Part shown: positions 38,706 through 47,761 of the stretch, in pieces
Position numbering within the stretch: the first letter of the stretch is position 1
How the letters are laid out: each line of letters starts with the position of its first letter
Origin: Poecilobothrus nobilitatus
Lineage: Eukaryota; Arthropoda; Insecta; Diptera; Dolichopodidae
NCBI GenBank assembly: GCA_947095535.1
Contig: OX352773.1
Coordinates: 270,560,515 to 270,624,514, forward strand
Reading direction: 5' to 3'
DNA length: 64,000 nucleotides
Notes under the pieces: generated by a model
Told to the model about the DNA's origin: nothing
The model's input: the letters and a program-made list of their open reading frames with translations, nothing else
Databases searched by the model: none
Translations under genes and position numbers: made by a program

Positions 38706-39701
38706 CTATCTGCACCTAAACGATAGCTACCATGTCGGGCGAATTCTATATTGAAAAAAAAAAGTTTTTAAACCGCCTTTTAACCGCCAGTTTTTTTTAC
38801 ATCTCGGAACGCAATTTTTGAGTTTTTAAAATTGACTTTTTATTGGTAAAGTTGCATTTTGATTTTTTAAATTTTTGCTATAAATGAACGTGTTTTCAAA
38901 TATAATTTTAAACAACTTATTAGAGTTGTGTTATTTAAAATATATTAAACAAAATTTAAAATTGAGAAAAAAAAAATTAGATCAATTCCAAAAGTTTCAA
39001 ATTTTTCTATTATAATTCTGTATTACAACATTACTCCAACTTTTGACTTTTTATGCAAAAATTTAACGCAAAATATTGCAAAAAAAAGTATTTTGATATT
39101 TTATTTTTAAACTGGCATGTGTGGTAGCCCCTATTGAAAAAATTTATAGAAAAGCATCCAACATTTTTTGAATGCACGAAATATTTTTTCCTGGGTTTTA
39201 AAAACTCATTTTATACTATTCGGGACGCATGGCATTGTAAAATATTTTTGACGTACATAATGGGATGTAATACATTGTAAAATTTTGCGGTTTTTTTACA
39301 ATATGAAACTCAGGGATCGTAAGAAAACTGCAACCCGCTACAATGGAAAAATAATACAATCTATAATTTATGACCTAAACACATTGTGTCGAAAATAGAA
39401 TTTAAAATGTCGACTTTTATAAAAACTGGCTGCTATTTTGAAGAAACCCTTCGCAGTCGTATTGATATGATTTAAAAAACCTAGTCCCCGATACTGTAAT
39501 AGAAACTAAAAACTTATAAAAGTTACAAAAAGCCCCGGAAAGGTCTCTTGGTTTTTGTGATGTTTTTTAGGGTTGGCTTAAAAGTTGAACTTTTTTATTT
39601 TTGTTTACTATATTTGAATACAAAAACAGGGTTTAAATCATATCGGTCCAACTTCTTTTGATTCCCAAAATACGGTGGCTCCTTGCGACCTACGCTATTG
39701 A
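38706..39701 (-). other. intron stretch of unknown origin, no gene
   Basis: Somewhat less AT-rich than average, with many short palindromic words but no recognised coding domain or repeat copy. Confidence 0.35.
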
Positions 39702-40244
39702 GGGTAAAATCAAAAATTAAACATTGCGACAGTGTTGCAATAATGTTGCAGGTCATGAAATCAAAAATTAATCATGCAACAAACAACATAATCATTTAAG
39801 TAACATTGTAGCAACATTAAAGTAACATTTATCAAATATGAGCAACATCAAATTTCATGTAGCTACAAGTACTCAATTTTAAGTTTTGGTTGACAATTAA
39901 CAATTATTGAAATTTAAATTTTATTTAGTTTTTAAAATGGAAGAAATTAAATTTTTAATTTTGCTTCGTCTTGAAAGAGAAGAAGATTTTAAAAGTGGTA
40001 GATCAAATAAAACTGTTTTATGAGGAAGAATTTTTGAAGAATTAAAAAAAAATTTCCTTCAAAAAATTACACTAAAGAAGAAATTCAAAGAAAAAATATA
40101 TTTTACCTTTCTTTCACATAATTACAACCAAATATTCATCAATCACAAAATTTTGAAAAATCAATTTTAATATGATATGTTACATAAATGTTGCAACAAG
40201 ATTCAGGTAGTGTTACTTTTCATGTTTAATTTTTGATTTTGCCC
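39702..40244 (+). mobile_element. TIR element (PIF/Harbinger-like?) with internal gene relic
   Basis: The 23-bp terminal inverted repeats differ at one base: the left at 39702-39724 begins GGGTAAAATCAAAAATTAAA, and the reverse complement of 40222-40244 begins GGGCAAAATCAAAAATTAAA. Subterminal DNA is rich in GTTGCAA / AACATT words. A broken MADF/Myb-like gene lies inside. TIRs starting GGG together with a Myb-like accessory gene suggest PIF/Harbinger, but no clear 3-bp target duplication was found, so the superfamily is tentative. Confidence 0.75.
39937..40120 (+). pseudogene. broken MADF/Myb-SANT-like DNA-binding domain
   Basis: From an ATG the frame reads MEEIKFLILLRLEREEDF then KSGRSNKTVL, then a TGA where this family has Trp (VL-W-GRI), then GRIFEELKKNF. 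A shift after an A-run restores FPSKNYTKEEIQRK. The spacing R-SNK-LW-I-EL---FP---YT-EEIQRK is that of Myb/SANT-like (MADF-type) domains found in transposon accessory proteins and insect regulators. One stop and one frameshift show it is dead. It lies wholly within the TIR element at 39702-40244. Confidence 0.6.
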
Positions 40245-40541
40245 ATAGTCATAGGTTGTTTATGAAACCGATTTCTAAATCCAATTTATTTTTATTTGTG
40301 TATCCAAAAATTTTTCGAATTACAATTTAACAACGATGTAAAATGAATTTCCAATAACGAGGCAATTTAAATTTTTTTAAGTTTACATTTAAGATTATGC
40401 GACATCGTGACTTCACAAATACATTTGCGATGTCAACGCTTCTTTTATCAACTTTATAAAAATTATATATATAAAATAACTACATACTTTTGCCGTACGG
40501 TATAATAATTTACCCTTATGTGCAACTTATTTTTGCCAAAA

Positions 40542-40705
40542 TTTTTGGCAACTTCTTAAGGTTGAAGTTAGAAACTTGAAAGTTTTAGAAGAGTTAGATC
40601 TATGCAGATAAGTACGAGTCACTTCAGAAAATATTTTTGTATCGCCTCTCGTTTAAGAGCTGTAAGGGGCTAAAAACTGAAAATTTTATATTTTTAAACA
40701 TTTTT
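40542..40705 (-). repeat. family A repeat, copy 4, part upstream of DINE insertion
   Basis: Matches the reverse complement of 51060-51210 closely: GAAGTTAGAAACTTGAAAG, GAGTTAGAT, AGTCACTTCAG, AATATTTTTGTATCGCC, GAGCTGTAAGGGGCTAAAAA, CTGAAAATTTTATATTTTTAAACA. It stops where the DINE-like element starts (about 40706) and resumes after it. Confidence 0.75.
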
Positions 40706-42732
40706 ATACCCTACACCTAAAGTATAGGGTATATTAACTTTGGTATGGTGTTTGTAACCACCAAAAGGAAGCGAGTTAGGTATAGACATGTATATATATT
40801 CTGAATCAGGATCACCGCTGGAGTCGATTTAGCGATGTCCGTCCGTCCGTCCGTCCGTCCGTACGCACGATAACTCAAAAAATAATGATGCTATCTTGAT
40901 GAAATTTATATAGTAGGTTACTAATTACGAAAGAAAGGCTAAGTTCGAATCTGGACAAAATCCGTCCATGGGTTCGGATTCTGGAAGCTTTCGAATGATT
41001 CCGGAGCAAACGAGATTATCTCCAAAAGCAACAAAGATAGAACCTTCAAATTTTGTACAATGATGTTTCTTCCCGTTCGATTTATGTCTCTGAAATTTAA
41101 GAGGATTTGGTCCATGGGTTTGGGTTATGGAAGCTTCCGAACGAGCACCAGAGCAAATGAGATTATCTCCAAAACCAACAAAGATAGAACCTTTAAATTT
41201 TTTATAATGATGTTTCTTCCAGTTTGATTTATGTCTCTCAAATTTAAGAGGATTTGGTCCATGGGTTTGGATTTGGAAGCTTCCGAACGAGCCCCAGAGC
41301 AAATGAGATTATCTCCAAAACCAATAAAGATATAACCTTTAAATTTGGCAGGGTGGTGTTCTTTCATGTTTTATTTAAGTCTCTGAAATGTGAGAAGATT
41401 TGGTCCATGGGTTCGGGTTTTGGAAGCTTCCGAACGAGCCCCAGAGCAAACGAGATTATCTCCAAAACCAATAAAGATAGAACCTTTAAATTTTTTATAA
41501 TGATGTTTCTTTCAGTTTGATCTATGTCTCTAAAATTTAAGAGGATGTGGTCCATGGGTTTGGATTTTGGAAGCTTCCGAACGAGCCCCAGAGCAAATGA
41601 GATTATCTCCAAAAACAACAAATATATAACCTTTAAATTTGGCCGAATGGTGTTTTTTCATGTTTGATTTAGGTCTCTGAAATTTGAGAGGATTTGGCCA
41701 TGGGTTTAAATTTGAAAGAATTTGAACCGTGGATTCGAATTTTGGAAGCTTCCGAACGAGCCGCAGAGCAAATGAGATTATATCCAATACGAACAAAGGT
41801 AGAACCTTTGAATTTGGTACAATGGTGTTCTTTCGTGTTTGATTTATGTCTCTGAAATTTAAGAGGATTTGGTCCATGGGTTTGGTTTTGGAAGCTTCCG
41901 AACGAGCCCCAGAGCATATGAGATTATCTCCAAAACCAATAAAGATATAACCTTTACTTTTGGCAGAATGGTGTTCTTTCATGTATGATTTAGGCCTCTG
42001 AAATTTGAGAGGATTTGGTCCTTGGGTTCGGATTTTGAAAGCTTCCGAACGAGCCTCAGAGCAAATGATATTATCTCCAAATGCAACAAAGATATAACCT
42101 TTAAATTAGGCAGAATGGTGTTCCTTCATGTTTGATTTATGTTTCTGAAATTTGTGAGGATTTGGTCCATGGGTTCAAATCTTGGAAGCTTCCGGACGAG
42201 CCCCAGAGCAAACGAGTATATCTCCACAACCAACAAAGATAGAACTTTTATTTTTAGTACAAAGGTGTTCTGTTATGTTTCCTTTTCTGTAAAATTGGAA
42301 ACTGACATTTGAAAGAATTTGAACGATGGGTTCGTATTTTGGAAACTTCCGGACGAGCACAAGAGCAACGAGCATATCTCCAAAACCAAAAAAAGTAGAA
42401 CCTTTAAATTTAATAGAATGGTGTTCTGGCAAGTTTTCTTTATGTTCCTGAGATGGATTCGATGAATTGGAATGGCAATTCGGGTAGCTGACACAAACCT
42501 CCCAAGGACTACCAATCTTCGAAAATAATTAAGATAGAAACTTAAAATTTTATACAAGGGTGTCAAGCATATCCCAAGCGGATGCCTCTTTTACGTTCTT
42601 GAAATTCGAGTTGAATAAGACAGAAAAGGGAAGAAGTTCAAGCAGCTGCCAAAAACACTTATGGATTTTTAATTTAATTCGAATTATTCAGGTGTAGGGT
42701 ATTAATAAGTCGGTTGCATCGACTTACTGTTA
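40706..42732 (+). mobile_element. DINE-1/Helentron-like element with central 147-bp tandem repeats
   Basis: The left end has ATACCCTACACCT (40706-40718) within a small palindrome, and the right has its inverse AGGTGTAGGGTAT (42690-42702), giving subterminal inverted repeats. Next come the block GGAGTCGATTTAGCGATGTCC, a (GTCC)n microsatellite (about 40837-40861) and ACGCACGATAACTCAAAAAA, then a tandem array (about 40965-42480). The 3' end carries a hairpin AAGTCG-GTTGCAT-CGACTT near 42708-42726. Inverted ends, GTCY microsatellite, central repeats of about 150 bp and a 3' hairpin are the architecture described for DINE-1/Helentron-associated elements. No coding gene. It interrupts a family A copy. 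Confidence 0.82.
40965..42480 (+). repeat. ~10 tandem copies of a 146-147-bp unit
   Basis: The landmark TCCATGGGTT recurs at 40965, 41111, 41258, 41404, 41551, about 41697, 41873, 42019 (CTTGGG) and 42166, with a degenerate copy near 42322; spacing is 146 or 147 bp. One unit near 41697-41740 contains a partial internal duplication of about 30 bp, and the last unit is strongly diverged. Each unit holds GGAAGCTTCCGAACGAGC, GAGCAAATGAGATTATCTCC, AAAGATAGAACCTTTAAATTT and GTCTCTGAAATTTAAGAGG. The several open frames of 80-150 codons here are repeats of the unit and are not genes. Confidence 0.93.
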
Positions 42733-42830
42733 CATTTACTTGTTAATTGAACACTTGTCCAAAATTTTTTTGATATACAAAAATTAAAGCTCCACATTTT
42801 TATTTTCATTAACAAATTTTCTTAATAATG
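42733..42830 (-). repeat. family A repeat, copy 4, part downstream of DINE insertion
   Basis: ACACTTGTCCAAAATTTTTTTGATATAC-AAAAATTAAAGCTCCACATTTTTA matches the next part of the inverted family A sequence (compare 63030-63080, ATATAAAAATTAAAGCTCC), so the DINE-like element interrupted a pre-existing copy. Confidence 0.65.
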
Positions 42831-43940
42831 TAAGATTACCTTAAATTGACGAAAGTGTAACTTGATTTTTCCCAATTTTTCTAACAATTTTTTATAATTT
42901 TAATATTAATATAAATTTATTTTTATCCAAACTTATTTACTTCTTTCTTATTAATATCAAAATATTTTTGGCTTATTAGACCCAAATTTTTAACTTTTAT
43001 CTTACTATAGTATCCAATAATATATTTTTAAATATTATATGATGGCTTTCATTTTGTTTGTAATGTAGGATATTGTAATGTTATTTATTATATTGTTGGA
43101 CATTGTATATAAATCAAAATCAATATTAACATGTAGAATATTACATCGAAATGTTGAGACATTGTTTATTTGAAGGTTCTGCATACCCTTATTCACTTGT
43201 TTATCTGGGCCCGTAGGAAATTTTTCTTAAAACTCTATCAATCCTATCTAGGCATTTATTTTCTTTTTTCGAACAAATATTTTAACTACCATTCTTCGCT
43301 ACTGCCTGAGGTCATATGTTTAACAAACTTTGAACTTAAATATTTTATTTTTCACTTCTTTATTGGACTTTTTAAATTCTTAAATTAAAAAGAAATTTCC
43401 CTTATTCCAGTCTATATAATTATAATTATCTAAATTTTCCACTTTTCATTCTTTTCTATTTATTTATTACTCAGAAATTCTCATTTTTTTGAAAGCTTAG
43501 ATTTAAAGTATAGGTTAAATATTTATTATAGATAATTTTAGTTAGTTAGGTTTTCAGTTTTAATTAAAAAAAAATGATAGATAGTATAATGCAAAATTAC
43601 CATAGTTTCTTTAATAAAAAACCTAAGTTAATAACATTCAACAACAATTTTTTTGTTTTACGAAGATATAAATGAGGTTGAGATTCACCTCAAAAGAAGT
43701 CAGTGAGATCAACGCATAAGAATAGGCTGGCTTCTTTTGATTTCTTTCGATTAACATAAAAATAAGATTTGACAGAAAAATGGTTTGCGAAAATTTGAAG
43801 AAGAAAATTAATATTAAAATTTTGGACAAGTCGAAAAAAAAAAAGGAAAAAAATTGTTCAACTAAGGAATTTTTTTTAACGTAATGAAGACTTTTCTTTT
43901 AAAGTGATACGCACAGACATTACAAAATATATTTGAAACT
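42831..43940 (-). other. male intron / possible distal female 3' UTR, no gene
   Basis: AT-rich. Frames of 63-72 codons at 43170 and 43638 have no recognisable domain. The female transcript may end within or before this interval. Confidence 0.4.
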
Positions 43941-44086
43941 AGAGAGAAAGAAACATCTTGCAAATTTTTGGCAACTTCTTAAGATTGAAATTAGAAACTT
44001 GAAAGTTTTAGAAGAGTTAGATCTATGGAGATAAGTAAGAGTAATTTCAGAAAATATTTAATAGAGAGAAAGAAACATCTTGCAAA
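43941..44086. repeat. 98-bp insertion of family A sequence between 24-bp direct repeats
   Basis: A perfect 24-bp direct repeat (starts AGAGAGAAAGAAAC) is at 43941-43964 and 44063-44086. The 98 bp between them (43965-44062) match 40542-40636 over about 95 bp with roughly six differences. The inserted piece has no element ends of its own. This looks like a break-repair filler copied from a family A locus. Confidence 0.8.
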
Positions 44087-44301
44087 AGAAATAAAAATAT
44101 TATAAGAGAATTCTTTTGTTTTACGTTCAGCACATCTATATGATTGAATAGGTATGGATGAAGCAACACTTGTATATATATTAATAAAATCCATCTTATG
44201 AATTCCTCTATTGATTTCAACTCAAAATATAAATATAATTTAAAAAATTGTACTCACCTTTTAACTAAGTTATTGGTGTAGAAAAAATTATGTTAATAAA
44301 T

Positions 44302-44820
44302 TGTTGATTGATAAAAATAGTTATAAAAAATTTAAATAATCCGATACATAATTGATTACAATATCAGATAATTTAAAACAAGAAATAAATTGTAACTCTT
44401 AAGGTTAAAGGTTAATGTATAACAAAAACAAAAAAAAAAAAAAACAAATAAAAAAAATTGTTATAATTATTGGAAATTTGTTAAAAGTTGATTGTTGAAA
44501 AAATTAAAGTTGATATTTATGTTGATTGAAGAAATTGTTAATTGGTTAATTTTTCGCCTCCAAACTCCAATTGACACATGTATGTGCATTTGATTGTGTT
44601 GATTGTGTTGATTATTGAATGTTGAATTTTATTTCAATTAATAGAAATAATAAAAATTATAAGGATATCTATAACACCAACATTTGAATTATAGCGTATT
44701 TTCATCCAAGTCATCTTTATGATAAGTGATGTTTAGTAGTAATAGTTGATTGAAGAAAATTTTAATTTAATAGTTGAATTTTGTTGATTGTAATTAAAGT
44801 TGAATATTGTTGATTGTTGA
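44302..44820 (-). promoter_or_regulatory. dsx: dsx repeat element (dsxRE) cluster, Tra/Tra2 exonic splicing enhancer
   Basis: The fly dsxRE consensus TCWWCRATCAACA appears on the minus strand as a cluster in the presumed 3' UTR of the female exon. Perfect 13/13 copies are at 44520-44532 and 44808-44820. Copies with one mismatch are at 44302-44314, 44486-44498, 44606-44618 and 44744-44756. Weaker copies are at 44782-44794 (11/13) and 44597-44609 (10/13, overlapping). In Drosophila six such repeats bind Tra and Tra2 with SR proteins to activate the weak female acceptor. Here the nearest copy is about 1.0 kb and the farthest about 1.5 kb from the acceptor, farther than the roughly 300 nt in Drosophila. 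Orientation, clustering and context make chance unlikely; function is inferred. Confidence 0.92.
44551..44570 (-). promoter_or_regulatory. possible purine-rich enhancer (PRE-like) between dsxREs
   Basis: On the minus strand this stretch is G/A-rich (contains GGAG, then GGAGGCGAAAA) and lies between dsxRE copies. Drosophila has a purine-rich enhancer between repeats 5 and 6 that recruits SR proteins. The analogy rests on position and composition only. Confidence 0.3.
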
Positions 44821-45744
44821 TTTTTTTTTTTTTTTTTTTTTTTAATTTATATTAAACTTAATAAAATCCAAAATTACTAACTAAAATATAGTATTCAGGC
44901 ACATAATAGAAAAAACAAAAAAAAAAAAGAGTGCTACCATCGTACAATAAATTTATTTTTTTTTGTTTTTTTTTTTTTTAATTTCATAAATGTGTTTGTT
45001 TATTTATATTTAACTTAAGTATATTTATATTCATTAAATAATTTATAATAAGATTAATTTAAGTATTTAATATTTAAAAAATTTATAAAAAAAAATTACA
45101 AAACTAAAGAAAAACATAAGAAAAACTTTTCTAATAATATCACTAATATTAATTTTAAATAACAATATTTAAAATACATTTAAGTATATAATATTATAAT
45201 ATTTATAAATATATTCATTTATAATGTAAAAAGAAATTTTAAATATTTTAAGATGTTTTTTTTTTTTTTTATATTTTTTATAAACTCGAATTTGTGATCT
45301 TTATTAAACAAGTGAGTATGTATATAATTAGAGCAAAAATTATGACTATTTTCTAAGGCTACCAATAAATTAAATATACAAAATGTTTTTCTAGTAATAT
45401 TAAGAGAAGATTTACACGCGATTCTAATATAAAAATATATATTTAATTTTTTTTTTATTTTTTTTTATTGTTGTTTTTATGTTTTTCTTAATAATTACAT
45501 ACATAATATTTATTTATTAGTTTTGATTATTAATATTTTATTTTATAATTTTAAAATTATAAATTTTTGTTTTTTTTTTTTTATATAATAGCAACTTTAA
45601 TTATTGTTCATTTGTTTTTGATTTTTTTTTTTTGTTTTTTTTTTCTTATTTTTCACTTTTATATCAAATTAATATTTTTTTTTTAAATAATTGAAATATA
45701 GTGTTAAAAAATAAAACAAACAATTAAGTGCCTTAAAAAAATTA
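44821..45744 (-). other. proximal 3' UTR of the female dsx exon
   Basis: Between the female stop codons and the first dsxRE the minus strand is A-rich with long homopolymer runs (for example 44821-44843 and 45566-45582). No dsxRE copy or coding signal was seen. It is inferred to be transcribed because the enhancer must lie in the exon to act as in Drosophila. Confidence 0.6.
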
Positions 45745-45836
45745 TCATCCGCATTGACGTGTTGCATCACGTAATGCTCCACCATCATAAATATTGAGAT
45801 TATTTTGACGAGAATATTCATTAACAACAAGTTGTC
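45745..45836 (-). CDS. dsx: doublesex female-specific terminal coding exon
   Basis: This exon encodes the female-specific C-terminus of DSX. After the split Gly it reads 29 residues including VVNEYSRQNNLNIYDGG and ending ATRQCG, then TGA followed at once by TAA. The 30-residue length and the VNEYSRQ-NLNIYDGG-LR-TRQCG pattern match the Drosophila female tail, which extends the OD2 helix and forms the DSX-F-specific surface (Intersex binding in Drosophila). The acceptor, TTTAAATTAG, has an A-rich and interrupted pyrimidine tract, typical of the regulated weak female site. The exon lies 1,781 nt downstream of the common exon. Its 3' UTR continues toward lower coordinates through the dsxRE cluster at 44302-44820; the poly(A) site cannot be fixed. 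The call rests on motif match and phase continuity. Confidence 0.95.
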
Positions 45837-45895
45837 CTAATTTAAATTTAATTAAAATTAATTTAATAAAAAGATTTTCATTTAAAAATATAATA
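45837..45895 (-). promoter_or_regulatory. dsx: weak female 3' splice site of dsx
   Basis: The bases upstream of the female exon on the minus strand are alternating A and T (TTAATTTTAAATTTAAATTAG-like), with no long pyrimidine run before AG. This is the expected form of a site needing Tra/Tra2 activation. Contrast with the male site at 18961-19006. Confidence 0.75.
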
Positions 45896-47617
45896 TTTAA
45901 TAAATAACTTAAAAATTATTAAAATAAATTTTTTAGTTATTGGTTATATCTTTAAATTATTTTAAATCTTTAGGTAAATATATTTGTACATATATCATTA
46001 AATTGACTTTCTAGCAGTTTTTGCTGTAATTTTTTATAATTTATATTAAATTTATTTTAAATTTTTCTTTAATTTGTTTTTTTCAGACAAAAAGTAAAAT
46101 GCTTGCAGTATATGCTTGCAGTTAATAAATCAATGAACACAACACATATGTGTGTACGCTTTATTTTAAAAGAAGTTTCAAAATGATTAAAAAAATAAAA
46201 AAATGGATATGATGTAAAAAAATTTAAAAGATCAGAATAAAAGAGCAGTAAAAAGAGTATTCAACAAAAAACTGCAAACCTTTAAGGAAGAAGAGTCAAT
46301 TGCAAACCATATAGGGGCCAAATATTAAAACAGGCTGAAAAAATATGAGTTTATAGGCAAATGACAGCTCAGGTTATATTATTGTTCTGGCGGTTACGTA
46401 TACGTAAACTGTAAGAAAAACTATTCTTTCCTTGAAGCGTTTCAATAAATTTTGGTATACAAATAGAAATTCTTTGTAAAGCATTTTAATTAATTAAATA
46501 TTAAAACAGTTTGATTAGCAAACGCTTAAATTCAAAGTATATACATACATACAAATCTTTAAAACAATATCCATTGAAATTTTTTTTATTCTGAAACAAG
46601 AGAAGACTACATTTAAATTTCTAAAATTTTAACTTTTTTTTTAACCTCTTTTTTTTTAATAATAATTTTAATCTTTTAAAAGACCATTTTTATAATGTGT
46701 ATATATACATATATAATATGTTTTCTCATGCTAATTGGAGCTCAGCAGAAAAATTGAATAATAAATACATTACATATTAAAACAAACGTAATAATAGCGA
46801 ATAGTACACATTAAGCTGACATTTTTCATAAGAACCAACTGAACTTCTAACGTTTACATATAAAACTTAAAGTAAATATTTTTAAAAAAATTTTTGGTTA
46901 ATTAAAATAAAAATGTGTTGGTAACAAATATTTAACAAAAAAAAGAAAAATAAAAGTAATTTTTCTAAAAAAAAATATTCAATTCCTTTTGAGAACAGAA
47001 AACGAAAGGGAAATAGTTTTTATACCTTGTTGTACGTGATATGATAACTATTACAAGTGGTAGAAAAAATATAAAAGCAAAAACATTTATTACATATAGA
47101 AGAATCTATCTCTAATAGTTTTTGAGATAGTTTAGGTTAAAAATTCCCTATTTTCCAAAAAAAAACCTTTAGCAAGAAACTATTTTTATTACATTCATAG
47201 TTTTGACATATATTTAACCGTTTACCAAACAATTAAACGTCAATTTATTGCACTCCCATCAATAGTTTCATAACTTTACAAAATTTCTGTTATTTACTTG
47301 TAATTTATCTATAATTATAGGAAATTTCTTAAGACAAAATATCTTTAAAATCATTAGAAAAGAAAATCCCTCCTGTAATGAACTTTTTTGCTTCTTCTTA
47401 CCACATCTACCAACTTTCACTTCTGTTCATTTATTGAAAGAAATCATTTTTATACTAAGAAGTTTAATTAATTTTTTTTGATTTGCTTTAACGTTTTTAA
47501 AAGAAAAAGCAGGATTAGTTTCCTATTTTTTTTTTTTTTTTTTTTTGTAATTTAAAGTTTTTTGGTGAAAACTTTGAAAATTTTTGTAAAAAAATGAAAA
47601 TAAATTTTTATAATAAC
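45837..47617 (-). other. dsx female intron (common exon to female exon)
   Basis: Intron of 1,781 nt with donor GTTATT and acceptor ATTAG. It is AT-rich with no open frame of note. A perfect 14-bp palindrome, TTACGTATACGTAA, lies at 46394-46407. In males this whole interval is part of the larger male intron. Confidence 0.85.
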
Positions 47618-47761
47618 CTTCATCGATCCGTCTTGTAGCTTCATCGATATCAGCTCCAGCATATTTAAGTATCACATACATTAGTGGCATCATTTCCCAT
47701 GGATAGTGAAATTTTTCTAATAGTTTTTGACAATATTCTAATAGAATTTCTGCATTTGGAA
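47618..47761 (-). CDS. dsx: doublesex last common exon (OD2 / dimerisation domain core)
   Basis: This internal coding exon of doublesex, the DM-domain transcription factor at the end of the insect sex-determination cascade, encodes 47 whole codons plus split codons at both ends. Visible motifs are EYCQKLLEKF, YPWEMMPLMYVILK and DEATRRIDE, which match the C-terminal oligomerisation domain (OD2) of Drosophila DSX almost residue for residue. The domain is helical (UBA-like) and mediates DSX dimerisation. The exon begins after a strong acceptor (T-rich tract, then TTTTCAG) with two bases completing a Val codon, and ends GAAG before a GTTATT donor, leaving phase 1. That donor serves both sexes: the last base G joins GA of the female exon or CT of the male exon. 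The exon start just before V-P agrees with the Drosophila intron position as I remember it. The DM DNA-binding exon is not in this window, so the gene is partial here. Confidence 0.96.

Noticed and set aside
40925..42566. Overlapping open frames of 80-150 codons on both strands, with repeated peptides
   Set aside because: They are the 146-147-bp tandem unit read through; frames jump wherever a unit is 146 rather than 147 bp, and no start, domain or codon constraint is present.
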